The translations under genes and the position numbers were made by a program. This document shows, one piece after another, positions 1-5,364 of a stretch of 11,436 bases of DNA. This DNA comes from Nitrosomonadales bacterium (lineage in GTDB: Bacteria; Pseudomonadota; Gammaproteobacteria; Burkholderiales; SG8-41). The DNA is taken from the NCBI GenBank assembly GCA_009885185.1, contig VFLF01000411.1:1-11436 (forward strand). Reading direction: 5' to 3'. The notes below the pieces were generated by a model. That model was not told where the DNA came from. It was given only the letters and a program-made list of their open reading frames with translations, and did not search any database. The number at the start of each line of letters is the position of its first letter. Position 1 is the stretch's first letter.

Positions 1-993
1 CAGCTTGCCGCTGTACTTGCGGATATTCCATCCGAGAAAGTCAAACCCATCCTTGATGTGCGTTATTTTGGTCTTTTCCGGCGATAGGACTAACCCACGT
101 TCCGCCAGAAATTCGACCACCGCGGGCTTGACCTCACGCTCCAGCCATTCTTTCGAGTTGCCGGTGATAATAAAGTCATCCGCATATCGCACCATGTGCA
201 TTTTTAAGCCTCTCTGCGCAGCCTTTGGGAATTTCTCCGCCAGCATCGTTTCGAGTCCGTCCAATGTCATGTTTGCCGCCACCGGCGAGATAATGCCCCC
301 TTGCGGGGTGCCAGCGTCAGTAGGGAAGAGTTCGTTTTGATACACGAATCCCGCCTTGAGCCACTTCTTCAGTACCGCCTTGTCCGTCAGGATGTTGGCG
401 ATCATCCAGTCGTGACTGATTTTGTCGAAACAGCTTGAGATATCGGCCTCCAGCACCCATTGCGCACTGGCCTTTCGCGAGAGAGCATTGAAGCATTGTT
501 CTCCCGCATCAGCCGTGGAGCGTTCCGGCCTGAATCCATAGGAATTCAGATCGGCAGTGGTTTCCGCGATGGGTTCCAACGCCAGCAGGTGTAGCGCTTG
601 CATGGCGCGGCATTTCATCACGGGTATGCCAAGCGGCCTTGTCTTGCCGTTCTTCTTCAGAATAAATACCCTCCGAAGCGGAAGCGGCGAATAACCCCGC
701 CGCTTCAACGACACAATCGCGTTGATCTTTGCACCCGGTGTTTTCCATACGACCTTGTCCACACCGGGGGTGTTCTTGCCTTTATTTTCTGTCACCCGCT
801 TGACGGCTAATGCTTTGCCGCTGAACGAGTGGGTCAGCAGCCATTGCAGGGCTTTCGCCTTGTTGTGCCTGCCGCCCTGTGTTGCCTTCACAATACGCGC
901 TTGCAGCCCTCTGACGTGACGTTGAACCCTAGACCAATTGATGCTGTCCCACGTCGCGCCGGAAGGTGCACGTGCCCGTGGTGCTGCACTCAT
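1..993 (-). CDS. ltrA: Group II intron reverse transcriptase/maturase, C-terminus outside window
   Basis: Intron-encoded protein that binds the intron RNA, promotes splicing and copies the intron into DNA targets. The minus-strand frame is open without a stop from ATG 993 to the window edge (331 residues). Visible features are an N-terminal RT-0-like region, GKTRPLGIP in the fingers, Y152-GFRPERS, the catalytic D184-ISSCFD block, G228-TPQGGIISP, and the Y270-ADD active-site motif (Asp272, Asp273). Catalytic residues D184, D272 and D273 are all present, so the RT is probably active. The thumb/X domain, DNA-binding domain and any HNH endonuclease lie beyond position 1. The start is fixed by GGAGGG at 1006-1001, 7 nt before ATG. 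The ORF sits in intron domain IV, so expression comes from the intron RNA or a host promoter to the right. The symbol is the generic one for this family. Confidence 0.95.
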   Translation of the reverse strand, partial: MSAAPRARAPSGATWDSINWSRVQRHVRGLQARIVKATQGGRHNKAKALQWLLTHSFSGKALAVKRVTENKGKNTPGVDKVVWKTPGAKINAIVSLKRRGYSPLPLRRVFILKKNGKTRPLGIPVMKCRAMQALHLLALEPIAETTADLNSYGFRPERSTADAGEQCFNALSRKASAQWVLEADISSCFDKISHDWMIANILTDKAVLKKWLKAGFVYQNELFPTDAGTPQGGIISPVAANMTLDGLETMLAEKFPKAAQRGLKMHMVRYADDFIITGNSKEWLEREVKPAVVEFLAERGLVLSPEKTKITHIKDGFDFLGWNIRKYSGKL

Positions 994-1565
994 TTGCTTT
1001 CCCTCCGTTTAGATGGTTCTACGAACTCTCTTGTGAGGAGAGACCCTGAGGAAGTCTGCACGCTTTCGCGCAGGATGATGTTTCAATCCCTATCCGCCCG
1101 ATTACAGGACGGCATTCGCTTGCTCCTCAATCCTACGCCCGCACTGCCATGGGCAGACTTTGCAGCCTGCTGTCCCCGAAGGGAGCAATACGGGTTTGCC
1201 ACGTTCCGCTTGCAGAAGTATGCCGGGTTAGGTGCCTGCATTCGACCGGGAGGCGTATGGGTCACGAAAGCGCATAAAGCAAACGCTATTCCCACCTCCA
1301 TTCAAGCGTAATAGCCACTTCCGCTTGTTCCTTATGACGATCTTTAACGCAGATTCAGATATCTTCACCATACCGACTATCTAGCACTCATCCGGCATGT
1401 GGCTGCCAGAAGGGTACGTCTCTCACGATTAATACCCCGCACCTCACGGTGCTTCGTTACATTGTCAGGGCCGCTCTTTATTCAGGCCCCTAGGTTCACC
1501 CGGTGACACGGGTGGTTCCCTCCATTGAAGTGAGAACAACTTCTACAAGCGACTTCGTGTCGCAC
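994..1565 (-). ncRNA. Group II intron RNA, domains I to IV leader
   Basis: This 572-nt stretch has no credible protein on either strand and fits the 5' structural part of a group II ribozyme (domain I scaffold, II, III and the start of IV), which is normally 500-650 nt before an ORF in domain IV. It begins GTGCGAC at 1565 and contains an immediate small hairpin (GCGAC/GTCGC around ACGAA). Open frames here, such as one on the plus strand at 829-1311, are incidental. I did not fold it fully, so domain borders are not assigned. Confidence 0.8.
1330..1336 (-). other. Candidate exon-binding site 2 (EBS2) of the intron
   Basis: On the minus strand the intron reads CATAAGG here, about 230 nt from its 5' end, a usual distance for EBS2. 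It is perfectly complementary to CCTTATG in the 5' exon (1578-1572), which ends exactly 6 nt before the splice site, where IBS2 belongs. EBS1 was not found with confidence. A UAUCUG at 1361-1356 could pair with the last six exon bases through two G-U pairs, but it lies on the wrong side of EBS2 for the usual order. Confidence 0.55.
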
Positions 1566-1578
1566 TATCCACATAAGG
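1566..1578 (-). other. 5' exon target of the intron (IBS1/IBS2)
   Basis: The 13 nt of 5' exon next to the intron read CCTTATG-TGGATA on the minus strand. The first seven bases match the candidate EBS2 perfectly and the last six occupy the IBS1 position. The flanking stretch 1579-1711 contains no gene that I recognise. The intron therefore sits in apparently non-coding or decayed DNA rather than in a recognisable open gene. Confidence 0.5.
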
Positions 1579-1711
1579 CCGAATAGCTGTCGAAGCTGTC
1601 GGTCCGTTCATCGGCCAAAGGTGACGCTGGCACTTCGATCCGTCAATGTCCGCAACGCTGGGTGAGACCCGACGTTGATCCAGTTTGACAAGCTCAACCC
1701 CTATTCGCTTT

Positions 1712-1915
1712 TCAGACCTGAAACCGTAACCGCCCTCTGCCACTTCGCGGTTTCGACGTTGACGAAGCACCGTTCGTCCCCGTTGCATATTTGAATTTAC
1801 CGGCATTAGCCTTGGCCGCACTGATGAACTCCTGCAAGTTCGCAATGCCCAGCGACGGTGGCACGGTGAGCAGGTTGGGCGTCATGGCATAGGTTGACTG
1901 AGTTGGGCTTTTCAT
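1712..1915 (-). pseudogene. Internal fragment of a Bug/TctC-type receptor
   Basis: About 50 residues (TPNLLTVPPSLGIANLQEF, then SAAKANAGKFKYATGTNGASS) match the style of the middle of Bug/TctC periplasmic receptors of tripartite tricarboxylate transporters, where a 'TPN.LVV.PS....' stretch leads to 'AKA.PGK..Y.S.GNGS'. Full proteins have about 320 residues, with a signal peptide and two lobes. Here a TGA stands directly before the ATG at 1915, and after GASS the frame changes to unrelated sequence and stops at 1712. Both ends are therefore missing and the piece cannot make a working receptor. It lies 22 nt beyond the dehydrogenase stop on the same strand, which suggests it was once part of a catabolic operon with a TTT transporter, broken by rearrangement. 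Identification is by motif only. Confidence 0.6.
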
Positions 1916-1937
1916 TCAGCCCACACGCGCCGATAAC

Positions 1938-3044
1938 TCATTGCCAAGGCATCAGCGAAGCATGTATCACCCCCGGCACACCCTGATTCCCCACCGACTT
2001 TATAGCCAGATCGACATCCTTCAAACCAAACCGGTGGGTGGTGATCTTTTCCAGCGGAAAGCGCCGTGAGGCGATCTGCTGTAACGCCAGCTCGCATGAT
2101 TTATAGCTGTGGCCGCGCGCGCTGTGCATGGTGATGAATTTCACGGTGAATTTTTCCAGCGGGAAATTCGGAAACGTCGCCAGTTCACCCTGCGCCACCA
2201 TGATGCCGCCCTTGCGCTTTAGCGCGTCGATGGATAACAAAATGGGTTTCGTGCCCGCGCCGGCGGTGCAATCAAGCGCGACATCGACGCCGCGATCATG
2301 GGTGATTTCCATGATGCGTCCAAGCACGTTTTCTTCATCGACATTGATGACGTGATCGGCGCCCAGCGCTTTGGCAACTTCCAGACGCGCGGCGTCTTTC
2401 GAGGTGCCGGTAACGATCACCAATGAAGCACCCGCCTGCTTGCAAATCACGGTTTGCGACAGCCCCTGTTGCCCCGGCCCCTGGATCAGCACGCTGGAGT
2501 TGTAGCCCACGTGGCCGTCAAACAACGACCATTCAACGCCATTGGCCATCGGCGTGACCAGCCCGGCCAGTTCCGGCGTCACGCCCTTGGGCACATGATG
2601 CACCACTGAATTCCAAGGCAGATACACATACTGCGCAAAGCCGCCCCACAGATACGGCGCCTTGTCCGCCGCGGTGTAGCCGTAGCGGATGGCATCCGGG
2701 TTGGTGCGCCAATTGGTGTTTTCGCAGTGACGGTACTCGCCGGCATGGCACCACTCGCACTGCCCGCACGAGACGTAGTGCTCGACAAACACCAGGTCGC
2801 CTTCCTTGAAGCCCTTGCGCCGCGTGAACTCGCGCCCCGCCTTGGCGATATAACCGATGTTCTCGTGCCCCATGATGGTCGGCTTGTCGTTGGGCGGATG
2901 CGCGTAGAGTTTGACATCGGTGCCGCAGATACCGGCGACTTCCATTTTCAGCAGCGCGGCATCGTCGGGGATGTCCGGCATCGGGTATTCACGGATCTGT
3001 GTTGTGCTGGGGCCAGTTCTGACGGCGGCGAGTACTTTTTCCAT
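1938..3044 (-). CDS. Zinc-dependent medium-chain alcohol/threonine dehydrogenase-like protein
   Basis: A cytosolic NAD(P)-dependent oxidoreductase of the MDR superfamily, 368 residues, full length. The GroES-like domain (about 1-150) carries the catalytic zinc ligands C40 (GICGTD) and H60-E61 (GHE), plus the four-cysteine structural zinc lobe C93, C96, C99 and C107 (CGQCEWCHAGEYRHC). The Rossmann domain follows with the nucleotide loop GPGQQG at 189-194 (a variant of GxGxxG) and an acid-rich DVALDCTAGAG segment. The substrate is probably a secondary alcohol or polyol but cannot be fixed. The start at 3044 has AAGGA five bases upstream and is followed by the usual MDR N-terminus. The AT-rich leader 3045-3093 may hold its promoter. 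The gene is divergent from the NiCoT cluster, and its neighbours on the same strand are remnants, so it may be an orphaned catabolic gene. Confidence 0.9.
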   Translation of the reverse strand: MEKVLAAVRTGPSTTQIREYPMPDIPDDAALLKMEVAGICGTDVKLYAHPPNDKPTIMGHENIGYIAKAGREFTRRKGFKEGDLVFVEHYVSCGQCEWCHAGEYRHCENTNWRTNPDAIRYGYTAADKAPYLWGGFAQYVYLPWNSVVHHVPKGVTPELAGLVTPMANGVEWSLFDGHVGYNSSVLIQGPGQQGLSQTVICKQAGASLVIVTGTSKDAARLEVAKALGADHVINVDEENVLGRIMEITHDRGVDVALDCTAGAGTKPILLSIDALKRKGGIMVAQGELATFPNFPLEKFTVKFITMHSARGHSYKSCELALQQIASRRFPLEKITTHRFGLKDVDLAIKSVGNQGVPGVIHASLMPWQ

Positions 3045-3093
3045 GGAGTTCCTTAAAAAAATAGTTTAAAAACAAATACTTACATAAATTCAG

Positions 3094-3162
3094 CGCAGGA
3101 TGGTTGAAACCCTTCACAAAAGGCGGCCGGGTTTGTGATGGGTTGCGCTCCCCCATCCTGCG
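3094..3162. repeat. Large nested inverted repeat
   Basis: Outer arms CGCAGGATGG (3094-3103) and CCATCCTGCG (3153-3162) are perfectly complementary. Inner arms AACCCTTCACAAA (3108-3120) and TTTGTGATGGGTT (3132-3144) pair over 13 bp with one mismatch, around an 11-nt GC-rich loop. Together they form a hairpin of about 69 nt between the orphan remnant and the dehydrogenase start. There is no T-run directly after it on either strand, so a simple intrinsic terminator is not clear. It could be an RNA leader structure of the dehydrogenase transcript or a small palindromic mobile element. Confidence 0.7.
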
Positions 3163-3174
3163 ACTTACATCCCG

Positions 3175-3363
3175 CTACCGGTATAGCTCCGGGTACTTCG
3201 CCCGCACCTGCGCCGCCAGTTCCGGCGAGATTTCACACACTTTCGGAAAAGTGTCAATGACCTCGTACGGCCGGCAGGCATCGATCACCATGCGCGAGTT
3301 GTAAAGTTTTGAATAATCGGTCACCAGCGTATCCAGCCGCGACGACCAGCAATGATCGAGCAC
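3175..3363 (-). pseudogene. Orphan C-terminal gene fragment, family not recognised
   Basis: A minus-strand frame that reads like the natural C-terminus of a protein (ending ...SPELAAQVRAKYPELYR) with sensible amino-acid composition from about residue 8 on. The only in-frame start is a GTG at 3363 without a Shine-Dalgarno sequence, and an upstream in-frame stop occurs at about 3409-3411. The sequence upstream does not continue a recognisable protein in any minus frame. I take it as the surviving 3' end of a larger gene, probably of the same lost catabolic operon as the dehydrogenase. I could not assign a family. An alternative is a real small protein of up to 62 residues. Confidence 0.4.
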
Positions 3364-3534
3364 TGCGCCCTGAAGGCATCGAATCCAACCAACTGGATGC
3401 CAGGGCCTTTACGGAATTTGTTGCTGCGGAAGTGCAGCGCTGGAGGCCGCTGGTGCGCGCATCCGGCGCACGTCACGACTGACGGCCTTTTTCTGCCGCC
3501 GGTAGCTGATGTCAATTCCATGTCGCCCTTAAGC
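3364..3534. other. Gene-free stretch, nothing recognised
   Basis: Between the orphan 3' fragment and the NiCoT promoter region I see no gene with a plausible start and ribosome site on either strand. Frames here are short or lack family features. It is probably degraded DNA left from the gene whose 3' end survives at 3175-3363. Confidence 0.4.
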
Positions 3535-3558
3535 GTTCCGTTATATGGAACACTGTTC
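3535..3558. promoter_or_regulatory. Palindromic operator, likely IclR-type
   Basis: GTTCC-GTTATAT-GGAAC (3535-3551) is a perfect palindrome with a 7-nt centre, overlapped by a second one, GAAC-ACT-GTTC (3548-3558). Operators of many IclR-family regulators have the general form of TTCC/GGAA half-sites around an AT-rich centre. An IclR gene is the second gene of the downstream operon. The site lies just upstream of the candidate -35 element (3566), which fits autoregulation and control of the whole cluster. No binding is shown; this is inference from symmetry and position. Confidence 0.5.
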
Positions 3559-3565
3559 TGTTTTA

Positions 3566-3595
3566 TTGCGAAGCATGCGGATTCGCCCCTATAAT
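3566..3595 (+). promoter_or_regulatory. Sigma70-like promoter of the NiCoT-IclR cluster
   Basis: TTGCGA (3566-3571), an 18-nt spacer and a perfect TATAAT (3590-3595) point to transcription from about 3602. This leaves an untranslated leader of some 50 nt before the ATG at 3655. It sits directly downstream of the palindromic operator. Confidence 0.5.
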
Positions 3596-3654
3596 TCCGT
3601 CGCTGCATTTTACGCAGCGCAGCGTACGAGTCCCGCACCACGGAAATCAAGGCC

Positions 3655-4494
3655 ATGAACCTCGCGGAGTTACAAGGACAAGGTGCGTGGGTGTTGATGC
3701 TGATCGTGTTCGCACTGGGGGCGAAGCACGGCATCGATCCCGATCATCTCGCCACCATAGACGGGCTTACTCGCGCTAATGCGCAGCGTCGGCCGCGCCT
3801 GGCGCGCTGGTCGGGATGTTTATTTTCGCTGGGACACGGTTTCGTGGTCACGGTGGTGGCAGCTCTGGTGGCAACGCTATCGGGCGGATTGTCCGCACCG
3901 GTTTGGCTGGAACACCTCGGCGCATGGATATCAATCGTATTTCTTGCGGCGATCGGCGCAGGCAATCTTGCCGCTGTGCGGCGTACGCCGCACGACAAAG
4001 TGGTACGCGGCATGGGCCTGCGCGCGCACGGCCTTGCTCACATTGCACGCTTCGCACGTTTTGCGCGCACCGATCACCCAATGGTGATTGCGTCGGTCGG
4101 CGCACTGTTTGCGCTCTCCATCGACACCTGGAGTCAGGCGGCGCTGTTTTCGCTGGCCGGACAACAAATGGCAGGCTGGACGTTTTCCGTCATGCTCGGC
4201 GTGGTATTCACCATGGGCATGATGGCCGCCGATGGCGTCAACGGCTGGTGGGTCGCGCACCTGTTGGCCAAGGCAGATCGCCGCGCACGGGTGGCCTCGC
4301 GCGTGATGAGTCTTGTCATCGGCGTGCTGAGTATTGCTATTGCCGCGCTGGGTGTTGCGCGCTACTTCCACCCCGGCATCGGTGCAAATCTGGAATACGC
4401 CAGTGCTTACCTCAGCATCGCCATTGTCGCGCTGCTGCTGGCCAGTTTTGCGGTAGCCGTGCGCGTCACCGAACAGCGCGGCGCAGTGCAATGA
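3655..4494 (+). CDS. NiCoT-family nickel/cobalt permease
   Basis: An inner-membrane secondary importer of Ni2+ and/or Co2+, 279 residues, somewhat shorter than the typical 300-350 of HoxN/NixA. The family signature in helix II is present as H25-GIDPDH31 (family form H-A-x-D-A-D-H), followed by LFSLGH (56-61) in the place of the FFSLGHS motif. FALSIDTWSQ (152-161) takes the place of the LGFDTATE motif, and MGMMAADGVNGWW (187-199) is a further conserved polar helix segment. About eight hydrophobic helices are visible. The metal-binding histidines and aspartates are retained, so it is probably functional, but nickel versus cobalt cannot be decided. The ribosome site is weak (AAGG close to ATG 3655). 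Its TGA overlaps the ATG of the IclR gene, so the two are co-transcribed. The gene suggests that the downstream system needs one of these metals. Confidence 0.85.
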   Translation: MNLAELQGQGAWVLMLIVFALGAKHGIDPDHLATIDGLTRANAQRRPRLARWSGCLFSLGHGFVVTVVAALVATLSGGLSAPVWLEHLGAWISIVFLAAIGAGNLAAVRRTPHDKVVRGMGLRAHGLAHIARFARFARTDHPMVIASVGALFALSIDTWSQAALFSLAGQQMAGWTFSVMLGVVFTMGMMAADGVNGWWVAHLLAKADRRARVASRVMSLVIGVLSIAIAALGVARYFHPGIGANLEYASAYLSIAIVALLLASFAVAVRVTEQRGAVQ

Positions 4495-5333
4495 CCACGC
4501 CGGGCCGCGCGGCGCCCAAGGTATCTAAGGTACGTATGGCGCGCACCGTCGCAACACGCACCAGCCTGTCGTCAGTCAACAATGCGCTGCGTCTGCTCAA
4601 GGTGTTTTCGGACCAGGAATCCGAAATCGGCATCAGTGATCTCGCGCGGCGCGTGAGTCTGGCAAAAAGCACGGTGCATCGCCTCGCGTCCTCGTTGGTC
4701 GAACAAGGCATGCTCGAACAAACCGAAAAAGACGGCAAATACCGTCTCGGCCTCGCGCTGTTTGAATTGGGCGCGCTGGTACGCCGCAAGATGGATGTCA
4801 CCACCGAGGCGCGCCCCTATTTAAAAGAACTGTCGGAACGCACCGGCGAAACCGTGCAACTTGCGGTGCTCGATCAAACGGCAGCACTGTATATCAACGT
4901 GATCGAAAGCCACCGCGCCTTGCGCATGAGCTATCGCGTCGGCACGCGCGCGCCGTTGCATTGCACGGCAGTCGGCAAGGTGTTGCTCGCGCACGCTGCC
5001 GCGCAAACCTTTGATGCGACCGTGACACTGGGACTGATCGCATTGACCGAAAACACGATTACCGCGCCCGCGAAACTTCGCCAGGAGCTAACGCTCATCG
5101 CGCAGCGCGGCTACGCGCTGGAGGACGAAGAAGCCGAAGCCGGACTCAGTGGCGTGGCGGCAGTGATACAGGATTTTTCGGGGTTGGCTATTGCCGCCAT
5201 CGGTATTTCCGGCCCGACGCATCGCATGGCGAAAAAGGTGGTGTTAAGTTATGCGCGCGATCTGGTGCAGGTTGCCGGCGCGGTGTCGCAACGCCTGGGT
5301 TATCAGGCACCGCTGCTCTCGCGGCGCGCGTAG
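4491..5333 (+). CDS. IclR-family transcriptional regulator
   Basis: A dimeric DNA-binding regulator of about 280 residues. The N-terminal winged helix-turn-helix starts with SSVNNALRLLKVFS (27-40), and its recognition helix lies in LAKSTVHRLASSLVEQGML (57-75). The effector-binding domain (about 95-270) has the usual landmarks VIESHRALRMSYRVG, PLHCTAVGKVLLA and the GYALEDEEAEAGLSGVAAVI stretch. Two starts are possible: ATG 4491 overlaps the NiCoT stop (ATGA coupling), while ATG 4536 has a better Shine-Dalgarno (AAGG, 5 nt away) and would remove only 15 basic, probably disordered residues. The effector is likely a small acid or the imported compound, as usual for this family. The palindrome at 3535-3551 is the best candidate binding site. 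Confidence 0.93.
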   Translation: MTTPGRAAPKVSKVRMARTVATRTSLSSVNNALRLLKVFSDQESEIGISDLARRVSLAKSTVHRLASSLVEQGMLEQTEKDGKYRLGLALFELGALVRRKMDVTTEARPYLKELSERTGETVQLAVLDQTAALYINVIESHRALRMSYRVGTRAPLHCTAVGKVLLAHAAAQTFDATVTLGLIALTENTITAPAKLRQELTLIAQRGYALEDEEAEAGLSGVAAVIQDFSGLAIAAIGISGPTHRMAKKVVLSYARDLVQVAGAVSQRLGYQAPLLSRRA

Positions 5334-5364
5334 CACCCGATAAGCACCAGCACCCATAGCCCCG

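Larger units (their letters stand above)
1..1565 (-). mobile_element. Group II intron (CL-like), 5' part, running off the left edge
   Basis: Retroelement made of a self-splicing RNA and an internally encoded reverse transcriptase. On the minus strand the canonical group II 5' end GTGCG lies at 1565-1561. About 570 nt of structured leader follow, then the maturase gene. The RNA domains after the ORF, the catalytic domains V and VI and the 3' splice site would lie left of position 1 and cannot be seen. The 5' boundary is supported by a 7-nt perfect complementarity between a candidate EBS2 (1330-1336) and the exon just outside the boundary (1572-1578). CL-type classification rests on the maturase sequence style. 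The element appears intact as far as visible. Confidence 0.9.

Noticed and set aside
829..1311. Plus-strand open frame of 160 codons
   Set aside because: It overlaps the reverse transcriptase start and the structured intron RNA on the other strand, has no ribosome site and no family features.
1356..1361. UAUCUG as EBS1 of the intron
   Set aside because: It pairs with the exon end only with two G-U pairs and lies 5' of the candidate EBS2, the reverse of the usual order.
1543..1845. Minus-strand frame of 100 codons across the intron 5' boundary
   Set aside because: It crosses the splice boundary, lacks a ribosome site and shows no recognisable family; it is not supported as a gene.
3816..4490. 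N-terminal extension of the IclR reading frame (about 225 codons)
   Set aside because: It overlaps the NiCoT gene in another frame and is Arg/His-rich shadow sequence; the IclR fold begins after ATG 4491.
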